Shown here: positions 35,901 to 48,793 of the stretch, piece after piece
How the letters are laid out: each line of letters starts with the position of its first letter
Numbering within the stretch: position 1 is the first letter of the stretch
Assembly (NCBI GenBank): GCA_000827265.1
Contig: KN834851.1
Span: 4,474 to 68,473 of the forward strand
Direction: 5' to 3'
DNA: 64,000 bases
From: Collybiopsis luxurians FD-317 M1
Taxonomy: Eukaryota; Basidiomycota; Agaricomycetes; Agaricales; Omphalotaceae
The notes under the pieces: generated by a model
The model's input: only the letters and a program-made list of their open reading frames with translations
What the model was told of the DNA's origin: nothing
The model's database searches: none
Made by a program: the position numbers and the translations under genes

Positions 35901-35938
35901 TGATATATAGGGATCCCATGTAAATTGTGAGTGTACTG
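32924..35938. other. Repeat-derived non-coding stretch, nothing identified
   Basis: No frame of convincing protein character. The 141-codon frame at 34473-34898 is Leu/Pro/His-rich and lacks domain features. Composition and word content resemble the rest of 31-48 kb, consistent with old transposon sequence. Confidence 0.4.
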
Positions 35939-36105
35939 TAGGGCTCAGCACTGTACTGTATACAGGCACAGCCATATTTAATACAGGTCATAAGTTAGCC
36001 AGTTTACCATACCCATATTGTAAAATTCAACTTCAAGAAAAATACAGCACAGGAATGGGTCATATATTGTCTGTATACAGTTGTATGCCTGTGAAGGGAA
36101 AAATC
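35939..36105. repeat. MITE fragment with TAGGGCTCAGCAC end
   Basis: Begins TAGGGCTCAGCACTGTACTG and is rich in CTGTATAC words. It shares its terminus and interior words with the insert at 31372-31951 and with 38870-39022. The right boundary is approximate. Confidence 0.45.
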
Positions 36106-36176
36106 CTAAGGAAATATGCTATTAATGATTGATCAGTCAAGCCATGCACTATAAACATCAGGAAAAGTACCTTTTT

Positions 36177-36367
36177 CCCAGAGAGCCAGGGCCAGCCTAG
36201 GGACACCCCCCCAATCCTAGGAAACCTCAGGGATCCTGTGAAGCCTGAGTGCAGCCTGAGCTGACCTCAGTGCCCCCAGTGATCCCAGGCTGCCCCAGGG
36301 ATTCTCAGGATACCTGAGGTTACTTAGGATTGGGGGGGTGTCCCTAGGCTGGCCCTGGCTCTCTGGG
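36177..36367. mobile_element. 191-bp palindromic MITE
   Basis: The left arm, starting CCCAGAGAGCCAGGGCCAGC at 36177, has its reverse complement ending at 36367. The arms match over about 40 bp without mismatch and continue imperfectly (CCTAGGAAACCTCAGG against CCTAAGTAACCTCAGG). Most of the unit could fold into one hairpin; CCTGAG/CCTCAG words fill the middle. No target duplication is evident. Confidence 0.7.
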
Positions 36368-36761
36368 CAATAGGGCATTTTTCCTGATGAACCACTCTGT
36401 AGCAACCAAATTGCAATCACTGCCCAGTCATCTCCCAATATTTGCATTATTACCATGTGTGCCATCCAAAGTTGTGCTTGAAACTGAACCCTTCAACCAC
36501 CATTTATTAGTGCCTGAATATTTTCCACCTTATAAGCAAGGAAAAAGATGTCTTTACTTACCAACTTCATATTCTGTCACTATTGGTGAGGCTGAGGCTA
36601 GGCTAGTGCAACTAGTCATCTTGAAGGCTATGATGCAATGCAATTTTGAAATTGCATTGCATCATGGGCTCTGAATTTTACTCATTCACATTCAAACATT
36701 TAAGGCTGACCTTATACATACTGTATATACCTGTTTGTAAGTCTACTGATAGCTGAGACAT

Positions 36762-38830
36762 ATAGGGTCCCCATAAAATAAGATGAGCTCTGTTAAACCG
36801 GGCCTGCTTATTATCCCATGGGCATGAAATGGTGGTTTAACTCTGTAAACCAGTTTCCCTAACCCTAAGCTTGCTCTGCTGCCGCCATGAGCAGTTTGAG
36901 TGTTTAACTGCATTTAACCCAGTTTAAAATGGTTTAACTAAGGCCTGTCCTATTTCATGTCCCGCTGCCCTCCATGCAATTAGGGCAGTTTAAACTGGTT
37001 TAATTTACATTAACCCCTGCAATTTCTGTTTCCTCAGTCTCAATCAGCTTTTCTTTCAGATCCATTGAGCTCAATCACAACTTCATCAATATGTAGACCA
37101 CAGCAAAAAATCCCATTCAATTCAACAAAATAAAAAAAACAACCAGCACAACATCTGTCATCATTCCAAGGGGCAGAGGCAGGAGCAAGCGATGATAAGA
37201 AGATCCGCAAGCTGTTTTCTCATCTCTTGCAAGTCTCTCAGCTCTTCCTGTGCACAATTTTTGTGAGTCTGAGAAATGTTCAAGGCTGCACACACTACGT
37301 TGACCTCAGCCTCTGCTGCCTCAATCTCCACCTCCTTCTCCCCAATGGACACTTCCAGGCTTGTGATACATTCCTTAATCTGTGGACCAGTGAATGTAGG
37401 AAGATCCAAATGATTTGCAACACTGCGCTCACTGCTTGCATCTACTACAGGAACTTCAGTTAATAAGTCCAACCCCTCAACAAAGTACTCACATTGGAAC
37501 TGAGCCCAGAATCTGGTATGCTCGTGATCCAGATGGGTGGGACAATCAGAAGTGCCTTCCCAAGTCAGGCCGGCGCAATGAAAATCTGACTGCAGATTAT
37601 TGAGAAGGCTCCAAGCAACTAATGCATCTGAGACTAGCTGAGGGCTAGGACTCTGCCTGCCCCATCCCCATTCTGAATTTGAGGACATCCCCCAGCCCCT
37701 GCCTGTGCCCTCATCCAATGATGAACCCCATCCAAAAGAATTGCCCCATCCTGAAGATTGCCCCCCCCCAGCTGGTGCCAGTTTCCCCCTCCGAAGATGT
37801 GCCCAAACCAGAACCAGATGCAGTCGATGACCCAGACAAAGTTGTCAACTGTGTTGCAAATTCATTAGTCCTAGGCAAATGGTAAGAGTGGCCCATTGGA
37901 GAAAAAAAAGGAAGACAAGAACCTGCATGATGCAGATTCATGTATACATATGAGAGAACTGATGGAAATCAAGCGCAACCAAATCAAGTGATAGATTGCC
38001 AAGCAGACTAGCATGCACTACAAAAAAAGTACAGATACACCCCAGATTCTAAATTACAAGGTAAGTGAGGACATAGCCTTGTCCAACACCGTGTTCTCTG
38101 TTTCAGGTAGAATTTGGAGGGACGAATAACTGGCCAGCCCTTGATATGCTGCAGCGTATGCGACAAGTGCATCAGAAAAGTGTGAATAACCACGCTGATG
38201 GCCCCCCGAAACACCCTGCGTATACCTTACGACCTGACCAAACCTGAAATATGCATCAGTAAACTAAAATCTTTACACACGCAAGATGTTGACACAGTAG
38301 ATGTTGGCATCCACAGGCCATTGCCCTACTACGGTCAGCCTCTTCTAAGTGGTTATACATCCTATCCTGTCTTTCAATTGTTAGCTTTTTACATTGTGTT
38401 GTTTAATCTTGAATGTGGATGTAATTGTGTTGAAAAACTATTCCGATCTCACACCAGTGACACCACGAGAAGAATGAGCTTTCTACTGAGTTTAACATGG
38501 TTTATTTGCATACTGATCAAAACTGAGCTGATTTCAACCCTTCTAGGGGTATTAGTGAGTCATTGATTCAGAAACAGCCTGGCATTGAAAGCAGGTTTAA
38601 CCGCAAGTCAAACCAGGTTAAACCAGTGATTCTGAGTGTTGTACAGAGTACACTTGGGTTTCTGTGCTGGTTAAACCTGCGTTAAACCGCATTAAACTGC
38701 GTTAAACCTGTACATGACCAGTTGTCACTGGCCTGTGGTTTCATCAGTTTAACTCTGATTTCATGGCCATGGTGTATTTGGCTGAGCCTGTTTAACAGTC
38801 CTTATCAGTTTACTGGGTCCCCAGCCAGCA
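36762..38830. mobile_element. Element with GTTTAAC-rich subterminal regions and imperfect TIRs
   Basis: Clusters of GTTTAAC/GTTAAAC words occupy 36793-37010 and 38600-38800. The ends align as an imperfect inverted repeat: left CTGTTAAACCGGGCC then CCCATGGGCATGAAAT; right, read inward, CTGTTAAACAGGCTC then ACCATGGCCATGAAAT. Subterminal arrays of short motifs are typical transposase binding regions, for example in hAT elements. Boundaries and class are uncertain; no target duplication is seen. It contains the open frame at 37161-37688. Confidence 0.45.
37161..37688 (-). CDS. Hypothetical protein, possible exon in the GTTTAAC-rich element
   Basis: 175 residues from the ATG at 37688, not recognised. 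Trp/Ser-rich amino end (MSSNSEWGWGRQSPSPQ), a central part with WAQFQCEYFVEGLDLL, and a carboxy half of coiled-coil type (IGEKEVEIEAAEAEVN, then CAQEELRDLQEMRKQLADLL). An open stretch on the same strand at 37711-37941 could be an upstream exon. It may be captured or vestigial coding sequence; expression is not shown. Confidence 0.35.
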   Translation of the reverse strand: MSSNSEWGWGRQSPSPQLVSDALVAWSLLNNLQSDFHCAGLTWEGTSDCPTHLDHEHTRFWAQFQCEYFVEGLDLLTEVPVVDASSERSVANHLDLPTFTGPQIKECITSLEVSIGEKEVEIEAAEAEVNVVCAALNISQTHKNCAQEELRDLQEMRKQLADLLIIACSCLCPLE

Positions 38831-38869
38831 GTTGGGTAATGAGATCTAGACCTGGAACCAACACCATAC

Positions 38870-39022
38870 TGTATTACAACTGGTATGGCCATAAACAGCA
38901 TAGATGAATACAGGTATTGCTGTACCATGGCTATACTGTATCTGATTTTAACAGGCTTTGGATGGTACAGTCACAGTCCTGTATCACAGTACCTGTAAAG
39001 ATGGACACAGTGCCGAGCCCTA
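38870..39022. repeat. MITE fragment ending GTGCCGAGCCCTA
   Basis: ATACTGTATTACAACTGG... through CACAGTGCCGAGCCCTA shares words and terminus with 35939-36105 and 31372-31951 in the opposite orientation. Confidence 0.45.
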
Positions 39023-39083
39023 GTGTACTGAGTGAGCTCAACAAGACTTCAACTGCATGCTACTAATGCAATCACTGCAGACA

Positions 39084-41271
39084 TTAGGATAATCCCAAGA
39101 CTGGAGTTCTAGTAAGCATGGGATCATCCCATTTTACATTGTAGAGTAGACCATCATGGTCTATCCTATCCTTGTACATACCTTCCCAACCTCCCAAAAT
39201 TTGTTGATCAATGTCTTTGCAGAACTCAGAGTAGTTTGCGTTGAGCTTGAAGAATGTTGTAATCCCTCTCCTCTTAAAGAGTTTCCCCAATGTCACTCCT
39301 AACAAGTATAAAAGTTGTGATAAAAATTTGCCCAAGCTCACTGACCTATATTTTTTGTTTTGTTATAATTCCAATCATTATGGAATATATCAAGTTTGTC
39401 TTGACAATGTCCATCATTCATATGTTTTGTGCTACCACCTTTACGTTTAGATTCTGACCAGTTTTGCTCAATTGTTTCACCATTAGAGTGGCCCACACCC
39501 TTGGTAGTATTGAAAGAATATAGGCAGATACACTTTAGAAGATGGCCTTGGATATGACATTGAGGTATACCGCCCTCAAGCTTGTCTATGAATCCAATGA
39601 GTTCAGACTCATTTGGAAACTCCTTTCGAATCCAAGTGCCAAGGTTGATGACATATTGACACCAAATGTCGTATGATAATACCACTTGCAATTGAGCAAT
39701 TTCATAGCACAGACATTCAATTAGACCATAATCTCCAGCCCCATACCTAGATTTGTATATCAATCTATACAGTGTCAAACAATGTAGTGTATACTCACTT
39801 CTCACCTCTATCCAAATCAACCATTTGATGAAAGATTCTGTGGCGAATACACATATAACCAATCACACCAGTGATCACTGTGTTGGTCAATTGCAAGACA
39901 TTAACAAGTTTAACCATTCTAAGGTGTGAGCAGGAGCTGATCTGTACACAAGCTCATTAGACATATTGATTTGTTCTTAAGACAGAAGCACATACATCTG
40001 GAGATTTAGGTATTTCAGGATTTGACATATATTTCCAGTATGGCTCTGCCTCAATGAAGATCAATTTCCCAGCATTCAGAGCTATATCATCAGGGTCATC
40101 CAGCTTATTGAGATGAGGCATGGAGTAGCAACCATCCATTCCAAGAAAGAGCATGTATTTGTGCCTGATATTGGAATTTATACTGCCAATGACTGAGAGG
40201 TGACCACAAAACTTACATGTCATTAGGACCCGCATTCTTTATTGTTGCAGTATCTGGATTAAATCCAGGCTCTGGACAGCAGGGACAGCAAGTCACAAGC
40301 TCACCTGGCCTGCAATATGACACATACCGGTCAATCCCATGAGCTTGACCAGCATGACAAACAGTGGCAAGGTGCTTGTGAACATGACTGACATGCTGGA
40401 ACTGCCAATAGAAATCCTAGAGAAAGATATAAGCATGAGTCAGGAAACTATTGCTTCAATACAACATACAATTACATCCATAGTTAACACATTATCTGTG
40501 AAGCTTTGAAGAGCATGACAGTAGTCATACACTGATATCTTTGATGTTGTGCTGTGAATGTGAAATTGATGTAGTACATCAAATGTGAACACTGTTTCTG
40601 GATGATCCATTGTAGCAGGGAAAAGACATTTTTGAAGCAGCTGTTCTGCATCATTCTGTGAACAAGATTGAGAGCAAAGCAAAATTCCACCTCTACTACC
40701 TGCCCCCCTGATGCGTGTACAACTCGTATAGGGCAATGTGAGCTTTCCATATGCTCTGGGCATTGCTCTCCTGGGTGTCCAATGGAGAATATATATCCCA
40801 GATTTTTGAGGCTATCTGCTTCAAAGAAGCATCCATTGAAGCATTCTATTTTCTCCCAAGGACAGAATTTGTGAGTTTGAACTATGCAGTCTGAACATAC
40901 AGTGCCCATCATCCAGCATTCAGAGCAACGATAGATGGCAGGATTATTGTGTCCACAGATGTGACAAGCCTTATCAATTGTTTCATCATAATTTTGATTC
41001 AGATATGCATTCTGAATGAGAGTGAAATTCTGGATAAGCAGTGTCATATGAACACTCAAACCCCGCACTCAATGTACAAGATCAACACAACAATGAAGTG
41101 ATAAGAACTGCAACTTGCCTGTTTGCGTGCTGGTTCAGCCTTGACTGTTTTAGCAGAATCTGATACTTGAGATTGTACATCTGTCAGTATCTATTAGTTC
41201 ATGTCATAGAATTTCATACGTCTTGTGTCAGATAGAGTATTTGCACTTGCTAGTGGATTGATGGGCATGTA
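39084..41271 (-). pseudogene. KDZ (Kyakuja-Dileera-Zisupton) transposase with CxC2-like cysteine cluster, decayed
   Basis: Reading right to left: an amino end MPINPLASANTLSDTRR near 41271; a CxC2-like cluster at 40484-41068 (CHICGHNNPAIYRCSECW, CSDC, then LGYIFSIGHPGEQCPEH and VVEVEFC); KDZ blocks RHKYMLFLGMDGCYSMPHLN (near 40170), VLQLTNTVITGVIGYMC with CIRHRIFHQMVDLDRGE (39810-39915), VVLSYDIWCQYVINLG, IPQCHIQGHLLKC and GVGHSNGETIEQNWSE (39338-39862), and a last block LSQLLYLLGVTLGKLFKRR (39084-39341). Introns, stops and shifts separate the blocks. KDZ enzymes mobilise large DNA transposons and are highly expanded in Agaricomycetes. No TIRs could be delimited. Confidence 0.82.
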
Positions 41272-43150
41272 TAAGGTTGATTGAGCTTCAGAAGCAGCGT
41301 TGTCTGTGTCTGCATCACAGGCCCACTGCACAGAGGGTCATTACTTTTCTTCATCATCTTTTGTTTCTGGCAGGCAGTAGGCAAGCTTCTAGGGGGCACT
41401 TTGTGCACATTGTTGAATGGGAAAGAAGAGGTAGCATGGATTACACATTGATCACCAGTGATAACACAGCCAGCACCAATGTGGCACTAACTGTCTCCTT
41501 ATGACCAAATTTTTCATAACAGAATGCCAAGGTAACACTGAATTTTGACAGCACACTAATTCAGTAAGTCACATTCTCAATTCAAACATTGTAATTTCAG
41601 GTAGACACAGACACACTCTAACAAGTAAGTAGTTGCATTAAAGTATGAAGTATATAGGGGTTGTCTCTAATGAAAATTGGTTGTGGCTACTTCATACAGC
41701 ACAGACTTGGTACCTGGAATTGAAACATACTTTATCAGAAGAGGCTGAAAAGAATCTAACAGTAATGGTCCATCCCACAAAGCCCTCTGCCATTGTCCAA
41801 ACTTGAACTGGAAAATTGGCACTTCTTGCTGGAGTCCAGCCCACATTAATCAAGCCTTCTTCTCATTGAGTGTGATAATATGTGTTGGATGCTGGAAGCT
41901 GAATCAAAGCTTTTTAAATATTTCACCATCCTAATGCATATAAGTTGTGTAGATCAAGAGAATGGTGAAAGAGACTGACATACCATTATCAAGAGATGGA
42001 ACTTGCCATTAAGCTGAGTGCTCAGAGGTTGCCTGGCAAGGATTTTGATATCACTTGGCAGATTTGAGCTACATCTTCAACAAACTCAACCTTGTCACCA
42101 TCCTGTCCCACTGTCTTCGCATCCCTAGGAACTCCAACATCATTCTTGTTACCACTGGCCTGAATCACTTCCTCAACTATGTTATGATGGGATCAAGTTC
42201 TTGCATTAAGTGTTGCATGAGCATCAAGCAAGTCCCGAAACTTCTCTGATGTAGTTAAGATTACAAAAGGGATGGCTTTCAACTCCCACTTAATCTGCTG
42301 AGTTCCACAATTCTGAAGTAAAAATTGAGTCAGGTCTAGATGAATACTTTCTGACATAGAAATAAAATGAGAACATACAATGAGCATATACTGGCCAAGT
42401 CACCAGAATTGAGGATGTTCTGTGGAAGTTATTTTGGACTTATCACCAATATACATCTGCCGAATAGAGCTCAAGCTTGTATTGTGTGGTACTGACACTA
42501 GACCCCATGCTTGCACTCATAAATTGCAGAGGAGGTGACAAAAATGCTGGTTCAAAAGTTTCCTTTCCTCACACTTTGTAATTGAATGACCAGTGCAAGA
42601 ATGAGATGATGAATGATCAGGAGGCATGGGCATTTGGAATGCTCAATCCAGTCCTAAATATACATTAGATTCTGCTTGAAGGGGATGGAGAAAGCAATAC
42701 TGTTGTTCATTGTTCACTCTGCAAATGTATCCGAACAATGTAAAAATTTCTGTCAAGTGATCTCCTACATTCTAACTTGGGCTTCAGAGCAACAGTAATT
42801 AACTCAGAAAAGGTAGAATTGTTTCATAGATTTTGACCCATTGACCTATTTGTGCAGGGATCTTTGACAACGTCAATGATATTACTCTTATTGTAACTGC
42901 CAGTATATGAGCACCATAAGCATTAAGCATTCTTATCAATTGATATACTGCATGCTACATTCATAGATAAACAGTAATTAACTAAAAAAAAAAAAGGGGA
43001 ACTGTTTATTTCACAAATTATAGCATAGGAAGCTACTCAATCGCTTACAAGCCACATAAGCATTCCTACCATTCATTATTTGGGTTTCTCAACCCTATCC
43101 TCTAAATAACAGTGATTAAATCTCCAAAAGTGGTGGAACTGTTTCATAGA
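41272..43150. other. Repeat-derived non-coding stretch
   Basis: No gene recognised. AT-rich, with many stops in all frames; possibly the remainder of the KDZ element. Confidence 0.4.
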
Positions 43151-43625
43151 TGCCACTCAATAAAGCTTTTTACAAAGCCTATCATACAATCTTTACATTG
43201 AAACCCTGATCTGTACAATCCCTAATATGTTCAATGATTGTGAGCCTGACAATTTTATTAGAAACTAGCTCCATATTTGCCTCATATTTGCCTCATATTT
43301 AATAATTGTGAGCCTGACCCTTCAGTGATTAGAAACTGGCCCCAATTTCACTTCATCTTTGCCTCATCTTTGCTTTATCTTTTACCCAGACCCTTGCCTC
43401 AAAACTTTGCATAAAGTCCCCCCAAAATAATAGAATTATTTTATGAATGCAATTTACTGAGTTAGCTTTTACGAAGCATATAATACAATATTTACATTGA
43501 AGTCCCCAATTTGTACAATCTCTAATATGTTCCATTATTGTGAACCTGACCTTTGATTAGAAACTGGCTCCAACTTCGCTTCATCTTTGCCTCATCTTTC
43601 ACCCAGACCCTTGCCCCAAAACTTT
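43138..43625 (+). repeat. Direct tandem duplication of a ~300-bp segment
   Basis: The block 43138 to about 43400 (words TCATACAATCTTTACATTGA, CTGTACAATCCCTAATATGT, ATTGTGAGCCTGAC, TTTGCCTCATCTTT, ACCCAGACCCTTGCC) is repeated with divergence at about 43430-43625 (ATACAATATTTACATTGAAG, TTGTACAATCTCTAATATGT, and so on). The first copy has an internal repeat of CATATTTGCCT. Confidence 0.6.
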
Positions 43626-43994
43626 GGGTAGAATGTCTGCCTCATTATATACAGGCCTTTGAATAGGTAATAATACAATAGTGATATTACATACTGTTGC
43701 TCTTGGACAACAATGACCTCCCTCCTGTTTTTTTCTTTCCTGAAACATGTACTCATTGACATGCACTTGCAAGCCTGAGCAATAGAAAGGAAACTCCCAG
43801 AACCATACTACTATATGTGTGGCCATCTTGAGATATTTGTCTTGGTTAACAGAAACCCCAAAGTTTTTTTTTAAATAATACATTACCACATGGTTGAATA
43901 ATTGATATACCATTGGTTCAATGACTTCTACACATTCCTCCCATTCCTATCCTTGATGCAGTCCTTCGATTTCCTCCCTTGACATTCCTCTCCT

Positions 43995-45260
43995 TGCTTC
44001 TCCCATGCCAATGCAATTTCATGATGAGCACAATCAGTTCTTCCACACTTACCTTGATTCTTTTAGGGCTATTCCAGCCACAAGCGCAAGATCAAATGGA
44101 AACTGTGTACCTAAAAAAGGCAACAAACTAAAGTGGGTTAAAAGCATGTTTTACAGTTATTCTTGGACCAGTTCCCAGATGCATTTCAGGACCAACCCAA
44201 TGAGGCAATTCATCAGGTTAGTTATGAGCTCATTCATTGAGTATGCTTTAGTTCTAAGTTTAATCTACAGGCAATAACTCGCTGGTTCACAAACCATGCT
44301 CCTGCTTCCAGCACCTATACACAAACTACATCAACTCTACTCTCAACATTCCAGCATCCTATCCCTCGAGATGTCACTGCCCTCCAGGTTTTTTGAGATG
44401 AAAATTTGGAATGCATTAAGCAGCGCCTGTGACAAAGATGTGAGGTTGATGGGCCAGCAGGTGGTGCAGCAGGATTGAATCGTTGGTGTGAAGAGTGTGA
44501 CAAGATGTACAACAAACTGACAGAGGAACAGAAAGAGTACTATGTGGAGCTGGCATGTCATGAGAATTGTAAAAAACATGAACCACCTACAAAGGAAATG
44601 ATTAAGCAGTAAGTCCCTTTGTTTGATGAAGCAGGAAGTGTTGCAGACTGCAATAGAAACTGGTCTATTGCTCCAGAAATTCTCCAAATGATGCTTGCTT
44701 TGTTCATTGGATGCAATCACTCAAATTCTATGGGTGAAGTTGTTTTCAGTCTTTATATGGCATCTCTGGTTGATGGAAAAGTCAAGACATGCACATAAGT
44801 CAATGTGTTTGTTTCACCTAACATATGAACTATACATTGAAAATTGTGTTTCCTAGGATCCAGGTGGCCCAAGATTCATTGTGAGCACTTCTGGACTTGC
44901 TGGATGATGCAGCATTTTGCAGCCATTTCTTCAATTGGGCTGAAAAAGTTCTCAAGGGTATGTAATCTATATTTGAGTCTCTCATTGCAACACTTGAAAT
45001 CATGTTCCCACTCACAGCACTGAAATTTCCACCATCTCTTCCTTCAAATATCCCTGATCTCATCAAAATGGAGAGTGCAGAGACTGGAACACCATCAGAG
45101 TTGGAAGCTCAAAACCCAGTAGAAGCACCACTAGACTCCCAAGCATCCACAAACTTAGTGTCTCAAACTTCCATTCAAACATCTCAGGATCCTGTGAAAT
45201 GCACAAATCAGAGTGACAATACTTGTATGTCCTTCAGTTTAATACTCATTCCTCCCTGAT
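43995..45260 (+). pseudogene. Decayed coding remnant of unknown type
   Basis: Discontinuous protein-like stretches on the plus strand: FFEMKIWNALSSACDKDVRL (around 44390-44450), GAAGLNRWCEECDKMYNKLT and EEQKEYYVELACHENCKKHE (44460-44600), and a later open frame 45002-45259. They look like exons of one gene broken by stops and shifts. From memory such CDKDV...LNRWCEEC proteins occur as repeats in agaric genomes; I cannot name the family. The adjacent KDZ remnant suggests a transposon accessory gene, but this is inference. Confidence 0.4.
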
Positions 45261-46594
45261 ATTCCTATTGTTTAGCACAAGTTCTGAGTCAAACCATGGG
45301 TAATCTCTCACAAGAAATTAACAATCCCAATAACTCACATAAGTTTTTGTTTGATGTATCATTGTTCAGCTTGTAGTGATTAGAGTGGTAATTAAAATAG
45401 CCAAGTCAGGTGTGCTTGGCCCAATGGTGAGTTTCACATGCTATACTAACACATTTTTTCCAAGTTTCTGCAGTGGCATTGGATGAAACCCAAAACAGAG
45501 TGTCTCCCAGTAAGTTTATTTTACATTCTTTTATTGGGATGAAATTGTGATAATCTCTAATCAGCTCCTTCAATTTCGGGTACGAACACAGACACTAGTA
45601 CTCATCAGTTTTTTTGAGTGATATATCTTCTTCCTCTATTGATGCTTACACTTTTAGCTCCAACCTCCCCTGCTGCAAATCAAGACTCTCTTGCACCATT
45701 TCATAATAGCTGTCAAGAGGTTTGTTAAGTAATACTATGATAGTTCAATGTCTGTGCTCATTCTACTAAAAGTGCAAGAGGTTGAAAGTCAAGTGTAACT
45801 GCATTCAGCCCTGTGGGGGGTGCTTGATGCAAAATACAGGAGCAATGTGCATCTATTCAGATGCAACCTTGCCCAAAAAATGGAAGAATAGTGGTGAGCA
45901 AGGGATGCATGCTACATAATAAGTACATCAATTAAAGCCATTCATGGATTATACTGAAAACATTTTGAGGACCAAGTTTCCCAAGATCGATCAAAACCCT
46001 TTGATGAATAGTGGTGAACCTTCTGGGTATCATTTTTTTTAATCCTGTGTGCAACTCAATACTCATACTCAGAAAACTGTAGCCCTCATTGAAGCTCACG
46101 CTGTTCTATGCCCACACCAAAGCTTGCATCATACTATACCTAAAATTGACTGCTATAAAGCTTGCACATTGTATTGCCACATTTCTTACCTTGTCTAATC
46201 AATTTATTTTTTTTCATGATACTCCATTGCTTTCCATTTGTGATATGCTTTTGGCACTCGACCTCATCTAGTTCTTTCTCTGTCATTCATTTCTATCTTA
46301 TCCTAATTCATTTTATTTTCAGATCACATTCACATTGATTATATCATAACGTAATACTTCTTAGATTCTTCTCAGTCAATTGTTTCCAATTCTCAAATTC
46401 TGATATATCTGCTGTCATTTAAATACTTAGTCTGCTAAGGATAGGATTGATTTGACAGTTTTATACCAATCAATGTCAGAACATTATTATAACTATTCTA
46501 TGCTGTTGCATCCTTTCAAAATGTCATATTATGAAAATGCCAATTTGCAGGTATATCCTATTGCATCTAAGTGTAGTGTGGAGATTGTACTGAC

Positions 46595-46812
46595 TGCATC
46601 CTATCCTATTCTATCCTAGTGCAGACTTTATCCTAGTTGCATCCCATCCTATCCTATTGTGGACCCTATATTGTCACATCCTATCCTATCCTGTCCTATC
46701 CTATCGTGGACTCTATATTAGTTGTATCCTATTGTATCCTAGCCTATTATTGTGTAGACTCAATATTGGTTCCATCCTATCTTATCTTATCCTATCCTAT
46801 CCTATCTTGGAC
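46595..46812 (+). repeat. Degenerate TCCTA pentamer satellite
   Basis: Runs of (TCCTA)n with variants (TCTTA, TTCTA, TGTCC), including repeated longer words such as GTGGACCCTATATTG and GTGGACTCTATATTAG, suggesting an older higher-order unit of about 60-75 bp. Confidence 0.75.
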
Positions 46813-48788
46813 AGACTAGAACTCTTGTCTTGGGATGATCCCATCATATGCAGTTCCTGACTAATTCCGAGCTCATTGTTGACCATATTTATGTGAACAA
46901 GGGGTTATATAATGAACTCCCTGTAACTGATTAATGGCAACTGAACCTGGATCAGAGGCCAAGCTCCAGCCTAGCTTCAAATAGCAATCTCCACTATGAG
47001 AGTGCTGAACATACTTTGGCTGTAAATTACCAAACAATGTTACTGATTCTATCAATGTCTGTTGGCAGGGTCACCACATTCTACACTGGGTAGAGTCCCC
47101 CAACTTTTTAGGGTAGATAGTGGCATTCTAGATGCCAACCAAACCCTGCTACCTGAAACCTAAATGGATTCAGTCACATGGGTTTTTGGAAATGGGCTTT
47201 ATATCCCTTTGGCCAGTAATAACTGCAACAGTAAGCCATACAGTACATGGCCATTGAGCAACTGAGGTCAATTAATCCCTACCATGATCTCATATTGTAA
47301 GTTTCTATGATTGAGACCAAGTCAATAATAGTTCAAGTTGAAGACAATAGTCCAGGCTTTTTTCTCAAGTCCTTTATAGCTAAGTAGAATGTTTCTCAAA
47401 TCCTTATTCCACTAAGTACTACAATTTATGAATCAAGAAAGTAGGATGATTTAAATTCAGAAGTATGAGTTCTGAGAGGATGGGTAAACAACTATTGGTG
47501 TGTCAATGAACAGGACATCTTTAATGAGCAACAGTCTGTCCAATCAACTGACAACATGTGGGTTCTTCTGGACAGAATCAGGACTTATAATCTCAGCAAT
47601 GCTTGACAGCAAAGTCATATTAATAATGGATTGGTGAGATATAATGATATACTTGTAACAGATAAGATGAGGACCTACAGCATAAGAGACCAGGATATTA
47701 GGCAATGATTACCCAAGGAGACATTTGCAGCAATGCATTTGTATAGTATTTTCTCAAGGTATAAGTGAAAAATTTACAAGTTCAGAATGAAATGGAGAAT
47801 TCATCCTTATGGGCAGTTTGTCCATTTTCCCACAGTTTCATACTTGCCTTTTATACTCCCCTTTTTTTCCCCCATATTTGGATGTGTCACTTTTTGTGAC
47901 TTTAGTTACTTGCATGACCTTTTCTACACTGACGCTGTCAATGCCTCTCCATAAAATTCATTTTTGCCAATCAGATCCTTGTTAATTGACTGTAATATTT
48001 CCGAGTGATGCTCCTTTTCTATTGCCTACCCCGCTGATCTTTGGACTAGTGCACCCAATGCTTGGCTTGGCTGGTATGATTCAGCTTTTATTGGCTACTA
48101 TGGCTTTGAATGGCTCATCCCTGAATAGGCCAAATGGCACTCCAATTTCCCAAAAAGTAGCAGCTCGAGTATGACACCCCCATATCAGGAAGATGCTTGG
48201 TTCAGCTCCACTTATTTTGACTTGGCATCTGGCACGCAGATTTTCTAAGCCGAGCCTTGGGCGCACTAACTCGCCTCATGTCTGGCCAAAAACACTACTG
48301 GGAAAAAGAAGTGGAAAAGAAAAAGCTTTTCTTTTGGCAGCTTTTTTGAATGAAAAATTTAACTTTTGCCACCCAAGAAAGACAAAGGGAAAGATTAAGT
48401 TTTTCATTACTTTATCCACTCAAAAAATGTATCAGTCCGATTGGCACTGCACTGTGACAATCAGACCAGCGCCTTTTACAGGTGTGAAAGTCAGTGAAAA
48501 AGAATATTTATTCCTTTGTATTTCTCGAGTGGCAGAACTATACTTTTTCACCTAAAAAATTTATTGAAAAAGAAGACCTTTTCTGTTATCTTTTTCACTT
48601 CTTTTCCCAAGTGGCATTTTCAGTCCATTGTGAGGTGACTCTGGACTGAAGGTTTCAGCATCTTCACCTATTACTCCTTTTCTGTTGCCAATGCCTCATG
48701 TGGCCACATCCTCCAAGCATTTATTTGCAAAAGAAGTACCTCTGTCCAAGTTTGATTTGATCTGAATGTATATGCTGCGGCATGCAGA
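46813..48788. other. Non-coding stretch left of the chromovirus
   Basis: Nothing identified. It ends in CATGCAGA, immediately before the GAATG duplication of the LTR element. Confidence 0.4.
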
Positions 48789-48793
48789 GAATG

